Shown: positions 53,874-62,426 of the stretch, one piece after another
How positions within the stretch are numbered: position 1 is the first letter of the stretch
Layout: every line of letters begins with the position of its first letter
Assembly: GCA_964354855.1 (NCBI GenBank)
Contig: CAYHBO010000003.1
Span: 1 to 64,000 of the forward strand
Reading direction: 5' to 3'
Origin: CAYHBO01 sp964354855
GTDB taxonomy: Bacteria > Babelota > Babeliae > Babelales > RVW-14
Length of the DNA: 64,000 nt
Position numbers and translations under genes: made by a program
Notes under the pieces: generated by a model
What the model was told of the DNA's origin: nothing
Database searches by the model: none
What the model saw: the letters and a program-made list of their open reading frames with translations, nothing else

Positions 53874-54522
53874 GGTTCCTCAAGGTCTGTATAGGGTATA
53901 CAAAACGTACTGTTTTAAATAACCTAAAGAAAGGGTGCTTTTGCAATGCTTGCAAAATAAAAAATTCTATCTGTTTAATCTCGTTTATTGTAAGTTTATT
54001 AACAAATTGTTCTAAATCATTCAAGACTTCATAAAAATCAGGCAAAGAAGACAAGGCAGTTACCATTTCTATCATCTTGTAGTACCGCATAAACAGATCA
54101 TCGTCATAAAAACCGGTTTGATATAAAAAGTGAAATACACAAATAATCTCTAAGGTATCCTGCTGTTTCAATAGCGATTTGCGAGATAAAAGTCTCAAAT
54201 AGGTTAAAAGACCTTGGAATAATCCTTCATCAAATAAGTCTGGTTGGGAAAAATAAGAACTCAATTCAAGCCAATGATGTACCCATGTAATATCACGTCT
54301 ACTTGCTACGATGGGAACACTGATAACTTCAACCTCTTCGGCATATAAAAAACGATCACCTTGAATAATAAATGAAATAAGGCTTCCAGGAGAAAACCCA
54401 GAAAGATTCCGTGGCGTCCTGATACGAAGTTTTAATTTTCCACGAGACCGCGTTAAAACAGAAACCCGCTGCTCTTGCCCAAGATAAGACTGCAAAATAA
54501 AACCTTCTTCTTTGTTATGCAT
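53860..54522 (-). CDS. RecO-like protein (tentative)
   Basis: 220 residues. The N-terminal ~75 residues (EGFILQSYLGQEQRVSVLTR, then SRGKLKLRIRTPRN, LSGFSPGSLISFII) match the RecO OB-fold pattern, in which a first strand is followed by LTRxxGK and a basic strand. The rest is helical as in RecO, but the zinc cysteines of many RecO proteins are absent and overall similarity is faint. RecO loads RecA onto gapped DNA with RecR. It overlaps the mltA-like stop by 8 bases and the channel start by 14, so all three are co-translated. Alternative: an unrelated small helical protein. Confidence 0.5.
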   Translation of the reverse strand: MHNKEEGFILQSYLGQEQRVSVLTRSRGKLKLRIRTPRNLSGFSPGSLISFIIQGDRFLYAEEVEVISVPIVASRRDITWVHHWLELSSYFSQPDLFDEGLFQGLLTYLRLLSRKSLLKQQDTLEIICVFHFLYQTGFYDDDLFMRYYKMIEMVTALSSLPDFYEVLNDLEQFVNKLTINEIKQIEFFILQALQKHPFFRLFKTVRFVYPIQTLRNHDGS

Positions 54523-55672
54523 GCTCTTCTTTTTTATAAATGATATAAGCGTTTACCGTATCTAACATATAACTGATCTGTTGCCGTAGTTGTTGATGAC
54601 TAGAAACCATACCTACAAATGCATCAAGCTGATACAAATTATTATAAAAAGCAGCCCCTGTATCCGCTATGATACCTAAGCGACAGGCTGGTTTTCGTGT
54701 TATAAGGTTTTGATAGGTAAGAAGAACTAATTTCCCAATCCCGATATTATAAACATCTCCCGCAAAAATGACATCTTTCCGCTGTTCATACAGCTTGCGT
54801 TGTATGGTAACTTTATCTCCGATTGTTTCCTTAAAGTACCAGTATCGACGCTGATGGTGAGAGTTCTTAATCGTATGGTCATAAGCAATATTGTTATGTA
54901 GATGTACATTAACAAGTCGGACCTTGCCGTCAGGCATGGTAATAAAACCAACCCCTTGAAGCATAACTGTCTCTAGATCATGGCGAGATAACCATACTAA
55001 AGGTTTTATTTTTTTTGAGTATTTTTGAGTATGTAAAACTCCACGGAGCACTTCTTGTTTTGTAAATTGAGGGGCTATCCCACTAGCTACTTGATACAAG
55101 GCATAAGGGGTTGTGGTACTTTTTTGATAGTTTCCATTACAACAAAAAGCCATGTAGTGCGTTAATAAAATTTTGCCATCTTTAACTTGTTGTTTACCTC
55201 GTTCATGCGCCCCAGAAACATCTCCGTGCCACTTAATTGCGCTGAAATGCTGTGTAATAAAATCAGGATCTGTAATCCTATAACTTCCGGTTATTTCATC
55301 CTGTTGTACCGTATCAACAACAAATTGAAGCGTTTTCCTTACACGATCAATCGATAGAATATCTCGATCAAACGCAGGGGGGCTCACCAAGGGAAGCGCC
55401 TCTAACCGGGCATGTTCAAGATAACGCAGCGTATCTTGAGCAACGGCAGAAAGTGAACGTGGATCGGTTACCACAGAAGTGCTTTGAGACAATGCCAACG
55501 AAGTAGGAAAAAAAAATCTATTCACCTGTGCTTGTTTAACTTGATAGTGTTGACAAGAATCTTTTGTTAAAACTGGCATATGATCAATGGCAAAGCTTTT
55601 AACGGCATGATCAGCACGTAAACTAATACCACAATGAACCACAAAACCAAGAATAAATAAGTTCTTTATCAT
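54515..55672 (-). CDS. mltA: MltA-like lytic murein transglycosylase with 3D domain
   Basis: 385 residues. Cuts peptidoglycan glycan strands at the cell wall. Signal peptide IKNLFILGFVVHCGISLRAD. MltA-type blocks in order: LLTHYMAFCCNGNYQKSTTT with PYALYQVASG (TGYxEP...PYPLY in MltA), VWLSRHDLETVMLQGVGFIT then MPDGKVRLVNVHLHN (VW...QGSG...LPDG), and the 3D domain GIIADTGAAFYNNLYQLDAF with VG, where the Asp of ADTG corresponds to the catalytic Asp. The blocks are divergent but in the right order. No lipobox Cys is seen, so it may be free in the periplasm. First of a three-gene overlapping set. Confidence 0.75.
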   Translation of the reverse strand: MIKNLFILGFVVHCGISLRADHAVKSFAIDHMPVLTKDSCQHYQVKQAQVNRFFFPTSLALSQSTSVVTDPRSLSAVAQDTLRYLEHARLEALPLVSPPAFDRDILSIDRVRKTLQFVVDTVQQDEITGSYRITDPDFITQHFSAIKWHGDVSGAHERGKQQVKDGKILLTHYMAFCCNGNYQKSTTTPYALYQVASGIAPQFTKQEVLRGVLHTQKYSKKIKPLVWLSRHDLETVMLQGVGFITMPDGKVRLVNVHLHNNIAYDHTIKNSHHQRRYWYFKETIGDKVTIQRKLYEQRKDVIFAGDVYNIGIGKLVLLTYQNLITRKPACRLGIIADTGAAFYNNLYQLDAFVGMVSSHQQLRQQISYMLDTVNAYIIYKKEEHA

Positions 55673-55698
55673 TACACCCCCCAGAAACTAATACTTTA

Positions 55699-56072
55699 TT
55701 AATCACCTAAAAAATATATTAGTTTTTTATATGCATCATCAGGATCATAATCCTTAAATTCCGTATCAATAATCACAGCATCACCATTTTTATCCACAAA
55801 AATATTATTTGTGCCTATATCAAAGGGAACCTCTTTACATAAGGCATACAGATCTTGTTTTGCTTGCTCACTGAAATTTTTATAATTTTTTCCTAAATCT
55901 CTTCTAAGCTAATCTTATTATTTTCATATTTACCTATATCACTTTTTACATCTATCAGCTTTTTTCTGAGAGATGTAAGTTGGGAAGTAACATCTGCTTG
56001 AATAAAACAACCGCCAATGCCATGAAAAAGACATACAAGAAAGACAGAACCCAAACCACGAATCTTATTCAT
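55699..56072 (-). pseudogene. Frameshifted small secreted gene: coiled coil plus kinase-like C-terminus
   Basis: From the ATG at 56072 (SD AAAGGATAAAG) a signal peptide (LGSVFLVCLFHGIGGCFIQA) leads to a coiled coil LTSLRKKLIDVKSDIG that strongly resembles LISLRKQLEDVQRSIG in the USP-methyltransferase protein. The frame stops at TAG 55893-55895 after 59 residues. One base off, the sequence continues RDLGKNYKNFSEQAKQ... and ends FDIGTNNIFVDKNGDAVIID and TEF...YFLGD at TAA 55699-55701. DIGTNNIFVDKxGxxVIIDxE recalls the catalytic loop and metal motif of APH/choline-kinase-like enzymes. Most of a kinase domain is missing, so it is probably a decayed remnant of one of the coiled-coil effectors. Confidence 0.65.
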
Positions 56073-56153
56073 CTTTATCCTTTGAATATTTTACTCTGTA
56101 GTATCATGGTAAAATATTCTCTCATCGGTAAAGAATTTCAAGAATTTTGATGG

Positions 56154-58628
56154 TTACCAGGCATAATTCATGCTGAGATGGAACTCATGTGGCGATTCAT
56201 CACGATCTTTTTTGCGATCAAGCTTGAATCCCCAGTCAATTTTTGCAGGTACTGGCTTAACAAGATTAAGTCCAAACCCGGCTGCATGGCGCATCTCAAA
56301 GTTATCACGTTTAATAAACTTTAAGTTGTCATAGGGTATGTCATGTTTCGGCGTATCCCAGCCAGCACCACAATCATAGAAGAAGTGGCCCTTCATGGAA
56401 TAATCTGGAATGAGTGGAAATATCAATTCGGTATTAAACAGGACCGCATTTTGTCCACCAAGCGGATCGCCGTTTTCCCACGCAGGTCCGATGCCTCCCC
56501 AAATAAACCCACGAACCGTTGATTGACCACCCATATGGAATAATTCTTTGTAGGGAATGATGTGATTATTGCCAATACGTTCAACATGACTCATTTTTAA
56601 ATGAAGCATGTGTACAAGGCTGTCAACTCCAATCAATGCATTGTAACAACTTGCTTCAGCTTCTGTTTTTAAGAATCCAAATTGATTATTAAATCCAGGT
56701 AAAGCAGTTTTTGTTGAGAGTGTAAATTTATACCCCTGATTAGGGTATACCTGATGATTCCTTGTATCTTTTTGTAAATCAACACCAATCCATACAAGCA
56801 TTCCTTCTTGAAGTCTACGCTTAACAATCGGTAAATACACAGAGCTGATACGAGCACTGTTAAAGTCAATGTCTCTATTTTTTATATCTTCAAGCCCTAG
56901 ATCAAGAATTAACTGCAAACGCTTATCAATCTTTGGCAAACTAAACCCAAGTTTTACATTACCACCAGTAGTCATTTGAACAGGAGTCTTAGGAAAGCTT
57001 GTCCAGGACTCATACTCAATCCAACGATTATATGCAAATACACCCAAAGAAACATTGCTATCAAGTAAATGCGGATCAAAGAAGTTTGCTTCTATACGTT
57101 GAAGTCTATGTCTACTTGCTTGAGCCATACCCCCAATATCCCAGCCTTTTCCACATAAGTTTCTCTTTTCTAAGTTAAGCTGACCTTTAAGTGATGGCCG
57201 TGGAGAATAGCGGTCAGAACCATAGGTAAACTGAACATTAAAGCTTCCGGTTTTAGCTTCAGTAACATTCATTTCCAGATCAGCAAGAGAGTCTGAAACA
57301 CGATGTACCTTCCAAGCAACCCCTTCACGTTCAAAGAAGCTAAGGTACTCAACACCAATTTTTGATTCATTAAGCTTTTTAGACGTAATCAAATCGCCTT
57401 CAAAAAGTGTCAGCTGTCTTCGTATAACTTTATCACGCGTAACACGATTGCCGGTAATTAGGACACGATTCGCATATAATTTGTTACCACGTTCACTATG
57501 AAACGTCACATCAACTTCTTTAGTCGCTTCGTCCGGTTTGATTTGTGGGTATACGTCAGCGTAGATATACCCTTTTTCTCCATAAACTTCTTTTATTCTA
57601 TTAATCGTCTTTACCAAATCTGATTGTGAAAAGGGCTTATTTACTTGGAGTGAAATATATTGCGATAAATCTTTTTCGCTAAATAAATCATCGCCTGGAG
57701 CGCTCACCGACCGAACATGGAAGAGATCACCCTCTTGTATGTGGAAAATAATTTTTACATCTTTTTTATGCTTAGAAAAAATTACTTCAGCTTTAGGAAC
57801 TTTTGCCATTAAATATCCGTTATCACGGTAGAGATACTCAATGCGATGCTTATCCATCTCAAGTTGTTCTTGACTATATACTCCAGCGCCATCGGTAAAA
57901 CTTAATAACCAATTTTCACGCGTAAAGAGAATGTTACGTATCTTTCGACTATCAATATTGTTATTCCCCTTAAAATCAACCAAAAGAACTGAAGACGATG
58001 AGCCTTCAGTAATAGTTATATGAGCAACTGCTTTATCAGGGTTTTCTTCACTAAGCACGATTTTTGTATCGACTTCAATAAAGTGCCTATTTTCTTCGGC
58101 ATACATTTTTGTGATACCTAATGAAATATTTCGCAACATCTCTTCATCAATGGTTGCAAGTTTATTGAGATTTAGTTTTTCCTTTATTTTACTCGCTTTA
58201 AGTGCCTTGTTCCCAGTAATCTTTAAATCTTCAAGTAACTTTTTTTCTTCGACATTAACATAAAGAAACAATTCCTTATTCCCGCTCACTTCAGCACTTA
58301 ACTCTACTTGCCTAAAATGCCCGGTAGCATACAGATTATTAATCGCAGCAGAGCTGATAGACGCATCAAAGAGATCGCCAACTTTATACGGAATGCCATG
58401 CAGAACTTGTCCATCTTTAACATGTTTATTGCCATGAATAATAATTTTTTTAATCGTATATTTATGATCTTCAATAGGTTGTAGATTTTCTGATAACAAT
58501 TTTTGCACCACTTGTTCTTGATGATCCAGAGTCTGAGCAGACGTAAATAAGTTATTATTGCAACTAAATAACAATAACAGCAGAACTATTTTATTGGGAA
58601 CAATCTTAACAAGTGCCTTGATTCTCAT
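56154..58628 (-). CDS. bamA: Outer membrane protein assembly factor BamA (Omp85)
   Basis: 824 residues. Inserts beta-barrel proteins into the outer membrane. Signal-like N-terminus IVLLLLLFSCNNNLFTSAQ. Five POTRA-like units can be followed (IKKIIIHGNKHVKDGQVLHG; EDLKITGNKALKASKIKEKL; VLLVDFKGNNNIDSRKIRNI; FHVRSVSAPGDDLFSEKDLS; ANRVLITGNRVTRDKVIRRQ). The C-terminal barrel includes the VRGF motif (GGQSTVRGFIWGGIGPAWEN) and ends in NYAW with a terminal aromatic. SD GGAGAGAAAGTAC. Its presence shows a Gram-negative envelope. It stands before the broken kinase-like gene. Confidence 0.95.
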   Translation of the reverse strand: MRIKALVKIVPNKIVLLLLLFSCNNNLFTSAQTLDHQEQVVQKLLSENLQPIEDHKYTIKKIIIHGNKHVKDGQVLHGIPYKVGDLFDASISSAAINNLYATGHFRQVELSAEVSGNKELFLYVNVEEKKLLEDLKITGNKALKASKIKEKLNLNKLATIDEEMLRNISLGITKMYAEENRHFIEVDTKIVLSEENPDKAVAHITITEGSSSSVLLVDFKGNNNIDSRKIRNILFTRENWLLSFTDGAGVYSQEQLEMDKHRIEYLYRDNGYLMAKVPKAEVIFSKHKKDVKIIFHIQEGDLFHVRSVSAPGDDLFSEKDLSQYISLQVNKPFSQSDLVKTINRIKEVYGEKGYIYADVYPQIKPDEATKEVDVTFHSERGNKLYANRVLITGNRVTRDKVIRRQLTLFEGDLITSKKLNESKIGVEYLSFFEREGVAWKVHRVSDSLADLEMNVTEAKTGSFNVQFTYGSDRYSPRPSLKGQLNLEKRNLCGKGWDIGGMAQASRHRLQRIEANFFDPHLLDSNVSLGVFAYNRWIEYESWTSFPKTPVQMTTGGNVKLGFSLPKIDKRLQLILDLGLEDIKNRDIDFNSARISSVYLPIVKRRLQEGMLVWIGVDLQKDTRNHQVYPNQGYKFTLSTKTALPGFNNQFGFLKTEAEASCYNALIGVDSLVHMLHLKMSHVERIGNNHIIPYKELFHMGGQSTVRGFIWGGIGPAWENGDPLGGQNAVLFNTELIFPLIPDYSMKGHFFYDCGAGWDTPKHDIPYDNLKFIKRDNFEMRHAAGFGLNLVKPVPAKIDWGFKLDRKKDRDESPHEFHLSMNYAW

Positions 58629-58716
58629 GTACTTTCTCTCCGAGTATTTGCATAAGTAGAAGTTAATAGAAATACCTTGCGGTATTTTTTTGTCAAGTCA
58701 AATAACATTAGCCTTT

Positions 58717-60243
58717 TCACATAAGGTATTTATAAACACCTTCCATGCCAGAGCTATCTAATAAATCTTGTGGATTCCATGGCTTAAATTTTTCTTTTAA
58801 CTGTTTGACAAGAGATAGTGGAATTTTGAAACTCTTCTGAATGTTGCCATCATTATGTTTGAAGGTCATAATATCTACGCTTTTTTTGGTAAAAGCAACA
58901 TTAATATCAACATCATTTGTGTTTTTAATATTTTCTAATGACCATAAAATTATAGGGGTCAGCACAACTGCGGGAAGTGGCGCAAGAATGCCATTATTTT
59001 CACTGTCACTTTTCCAAGTGGCAAACCAAAGTTCTTTATGTCCAGGGTCTTTAAACTTTTTAGAGAAAATACCATAAATTCCAGAAATTTTATCCCAAAA
59101 AGATTCCGGTTGATCTTTTGTCGTAACGATATCATTAGCAGACAATGAATTTAATAACTTTTTATCATGAATATCTCTGCCATACATAATTTTAGCCTGT
59201 ATAATTTTATTATGAGCAACTGAAAGAAGGTCGTCATGTAAGCGTTGTTCACTCTTATATTGTTTTGTCGTAACACCATCAAGCTTCTGAATTACATCCT
59301 CTCCAGAATAAAGATGATAAAACTTGTCAAACATATCTGATAAACAAAAGAATTCAGTTTCAGGTTGAATCGGCGTTCCAAGAACAATTAATTCATTAAT
59401 ACGCAAAGAAGCATCTATAGGAGCGTAGTCATAATGTCGTTGCCCTTTAACTCCGTCCAATTGAGGCTTATGTGGAAGTTTTTTAATTAAATCGAGCATC
59501 TTCTGCAAAGAAGATGCAACCTCTTTTTTGTAACCATCATGTTCAAAAGATACTGGGTTACTGCCTTTTATTACGTGATTAATGGCTGCTAAGTTCAAGC
59601 AAAGGTTTCCACCATGGCTATGCGCTAAAATTCTAATTTTTGGCGTAATACCTTTTTCTTTAAATTTTTTAACTTCTTCACGTAAACAATTATATAAGCG
59701 AATTGATTCAAGGCGTCTGCGATGCTGACTCATGAGGCCACTCCACCCAAAGGTATAATAAAAATTTTCTTCTTGGTTGGGTTTAACCATATTTTGAATA
59801 ACGTCATAAGCTTTGATAATTGGATATGCTGCATACTTTTTATTGCCAACACTACGAATGTTAAACGTTGGATCTATTTTAACAAGCCCTCGATCTAGCA
59901 TGGGTTGGTCTTTATAGAAAAAGGGATCTTGCCTCATTTTTTTGATGATGTCTTTATAAAGGCTGCCATACAAATCATCTTTAACGACGCGGGTAAAACT
60001 TAACAATCCAACAAGTGATCCAAATGATCCATGCACAAAAACTGTTATCCACGGTTCTTTTTTAACCATTGGAGTGTTTACTGTTTTAACTTTTTCATGA
60101 TTAATAATGTTAATTTGAGAGTCTCCAAAGAAAGAGCGTACAAATTGATAAACCGATGGATCAATGAGTGAATAAAGAATAAACACCGCTAAAGAAATAA
60201 AAACAACATAAGAAATACGTTTAGGAGTTTTTTTTGATTCCAT
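58717..60243 (-). CDS. Membrane-anchored alpha/beta hydrolase, lipase-like
   Basis: 508 residues. An N-terminal membrane segment (ISYVVFISLAVFILYSLIDP) with a basic front suggests a type II anchor or uncleaved signal. The alpha/beta hydrolase fold is indicated by WITVFVHGSFGSLVGLLSF (residues 65-83, oxyanion HG), and by the nucleophile elbow AHSHGGN with Ser209 after a strand (KIRILAHSHGGNLCLNLAA), as in lipases and esterases. A later ELIVLGTPIQPETEFF fits the Asp-containing strand region. The His of the triad is not certain. The substrate, perhaps a lipid or ester at the envelope or host membrane, is unknown. Confidence 0.7.
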   Translation of the reverse strand: MESKKTPKRISYVVFISLAVFILYSLIDPSVYQFVRSFFGDSQINIINHEKVKTVNTPMVKKEPWITVFVHGSFGSLVGLLSFTRVVKDDLYGSLYKDIIKKMRQDPFFYKDQPMLDRGLVKIDPTFNIRSVGNKKYAAYPIIKAYDVIQNMVKPNQEENFYYTFGWSGLMSQHRRRLESIRLYNCLREEVKKFKEKGITPKIRILAHSHGGNLCLNLAAINHVIKGSNPVSFEHDGYKKEVASSLQKMLDLIKKLPHKPQLDGVKGQRHYDYAPIDASLRINELIVLGTPIQPETEFFCLSDMFDKFYHLYSGEDVIQKLDGVTTKQYKSEQRLHDDLLSVAHNKIIQAKIMYGRDIHDKKLLNSLSANDIVTTKDQPESFWDKISGIYGIFSKKFKDPGHKELWFATWKSDSENNGILAPLPAVVLTPIILWSLENIKNTNDVDINVAFTKKSVDIMTFKHNDGNIQKSFKIPLSLVKQLKEKFKPWNPQDLLDSSGMEGVYKYLM

Positions 60244-60322
60244 GGTAAGCCCATTTAAGCTTTGATCGGGATAATAAGGTTTAATCGCACCAATCCATTA
60301 TCATGTAAAAAATAAAAAAAGG

Positions 60323-62356
60323 CTACGGCTTGTTCATATCCATTAATAAGCTTTGAGCCTGTTCAAGAATAGTGTTACTTACTCCCTCATTACGTAAAAT
60401 ATCAATCGCTACGTGTTGATTTGAAACTCCTGAGTAAAGCTTAAACGGATACTCGATACGACCGTCATCATGTACTGTAACCGTAACTTTATAGTTTGTT
60501 ACACGGTTATTTTTCTCAGAAAGCTTGGTGAGTAATGAAAAATGCGTGGCGACTAAGTTAATGCTATTTTCATATTGCGCCAGATGATCTATAACGCTGT
60601 ACGCGGCAGCTGACCCTTCATGCGGAGATGTCCCATTAAAAACTTCATCAAATAAAGCAAAACTAAATTGTCCCGGTTTAAGATTTTTAATGCGTTTCAT
60701 AAGTTCTACTACACGAATTACTTCAGCTTTATACAACGAATTGCCTGAACCAATGTCATCGGTAATATTTAAATAAGTAGCTATCGAACTAAATGGCGTA
60801 AGGCTTAATTGTTCTGCCGGTACTAACCCAAATGTTTGAGCCAACAACACTGATATTGTAAGCGACTTAAGAATCGTTGATTTTCCCCCAGCATTAGGAC
60901 CGGTAATCACAAGATTTGTAGGATTACTTTCAGTTCCAATCTGTACTGAATTTGCAATGACAATATTTTCATCAACAACCGGATGCCAAAAATTCACAGC
61001 GTTAATCATTGGCTTATCAGCAGCAACATAATCTGCAAAACACCATTGCACACGTTTTATTAATGATTCTTGATAAAGCTTTGAAAAAGCAACATACACA
61101 TCAAGTTCTGCCGCGGCATTAATTGCTTGTATAAGCTGATTTTTTACTTCATGCATCAACATGAAAGCATGAAAGACTTTCCCTTTATGAGAAAAGAATG
61201 ATACGTTTCCCGTTAACGTTGTAGACTCCATTAAAACTAAAAATTCTTGAACCTTTGTATTCTTCGAAAGAAACAAATCTTGTAGGGGTTTAAAATCATC
61301 AAGTACAGCTAAAAATGGATCTTGCTGAATAATTTTAGAGATACTTTTTAATGCTTGAATTGTCTGTGAAACTTGATGCATAATTTCATGAATAAACTCA
61401 TTGCGTAAGTAACAACCATGTAAATCATCTATCAAACTATTGATACTCATAGCACAAACCATGGCACTGACTGTTGCAATACCCGCCTGTAACCATCGAT
61501 TACTTGGCCATTTTGATTCCATCTTTTTCCAGATGTATGATAATTCTCTTCCCCCTGCTCCTTGATGTTCATCTTTCCTACTCGCAAGCCATTTTGGAAG
61601 ATCAATGTTAGCCGCACGCGCAAAGCTATAACACGCCAATGTTCCGGTTGCTAAAGCCGCAAATGATAACCCTGTAATATTAAAAACATGTTTACGTAAT
61701 GTTTGAGCCAATAAAAAAGATTCACTTTTATTCAACGAATCAATTGAACAATGGTAGTGTCGCTTAATTCCATGTTTAAACGGATCATTTAAATGCCAAA
61801 ACGAAAGAAAAATAGTTTCCGTTTTTTGAAGTATTTCAAGCTGTTTTACACATGCTAAAGTTAAATCCTGATTAGTATTAAACGTTTTTATAATATTTTG
61901 ACGATGCCGCAATAAATCAACATTATTTGTTGGTTGAGCTAAAACCCAGTAAAGTTTAATTTTTCCATAATCAGTAATGGTACGATCAATCACATTTGCT
62001 AAAAATTTTTGACCATTTTTCTTACCACAAAAAAGTTCTAAATCAGACCAAAGACTTTCATCGTTAAGCAAAAAATTCGTTGGAGATTCTAATGTTGATT
62101 CCATTTTTTCAAAAAGTGCAAAGGTATTTTGACGCTTTTGCCGAGGCGGAGGATTAAGTCGCATTGGACGATAAATTTTTATGAATTCAACATATGAATC
62201 GGTATCCCAGCCAGATTCCTTCCAGGGAAGAGAGCGCATATTAATATCAGCAATTTTTTGAAGGACGGTTGTTGATTCAGAATCATCAGAAACTTCTGCT
62301 GCGAAACCAGGCGCTGGCGTAACAAGCAAGGTCACTAAAAAAAATAGAAATAACAT
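60323..62356 (-). CDS. MutS-type ATPase with signal peptide and membrane segments
   Basis: 677 residues. The C-terminal ATPase domain is clearly MutS domain V: Walker A GPNAGGKSTILKSLTISVLL, LTPFSSIATYLNITDDIGSG with NSLYKAE (the serine-rich loop), Walker B FALFDEVFNGTSPHEG and the His loop LVATHFSLLTKL. No mismatch-recognition domain I (FYE) is seen. The N-terminus (MLFLFFLVTLLVTPAPGFAA) is a signal peptide, and two hydrophobic stretches occur near residues 225-250 and 290-310. If the signal is real, the ATPase would face the periplasm, where ATP is absent; more likely it is anchored with the ATPase in the cytoplasm. Membrane MutS-like proteins are known in other bacteria, with unknown role. 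Confidence 0.8.
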   Translation of the reverse strand: MLFLFFLVTLLVTPAPGFAAEVSDDSESTTVLQKIADINMRSLPWKESGWDTDSYVEFIKIYRPMRLNPPPRQKRQNTFALFEKMESTLESPTNFLLNDESLWSDLELFCGKKNGQKFLANVIDRTITDYGKIKLYWVLAQPTNNVDLLRHRQNIIKTFNTNQDLTLACVKQLEILQKTETIFLSFWHLNDPFKHGIKRHYHCSIDSLNKSESFLLAQTLRKHVFNITGLSFAALATGTLACYSFARAANIDLPKWLASRKDEHQGAGGRELSYIWKKMESKWPSNRWLQAGIATVSAMVCAMSINSLIDDLHGCYLRNEFIHEIMHQVSQTIQALKSISKIIQQDPFLAVLDDFKPLQDLFLSKNTKVQEFLVLMESTTLTGNVSFFSHKGKVFHAFMLMHEVKNQLIQAINAAAELDVYVAFSKLYQESLIKRVQWCFADYVAADKPMINAVNFWHPVVDENIVIANSVQIGTESNPTNLVITGPNAGGKSTILKSLTISVLLAQTFGLVPAEQLSLTPFSSIATYLNITDDIGSGNSLYKAEVIRVVELMKRIKNLKPGQFSFALFDEVFNGTSPHEGSAAAYSVIDHLAQYENSINLVATHFSLLTKLSEKNNRVTNYKVTVTVHDDGRIEYPFKLYSGVSNQHVAIDILRNEGVSNTILEQAQSLLMDMNKP

Positions 62357-62426
62357 TTTTTACTCTTTCAAAAAACCGGGAATAAAAATAAGAAAACGTT
62401 ATTCTAGCAATTTTTTAGACAAGTTA

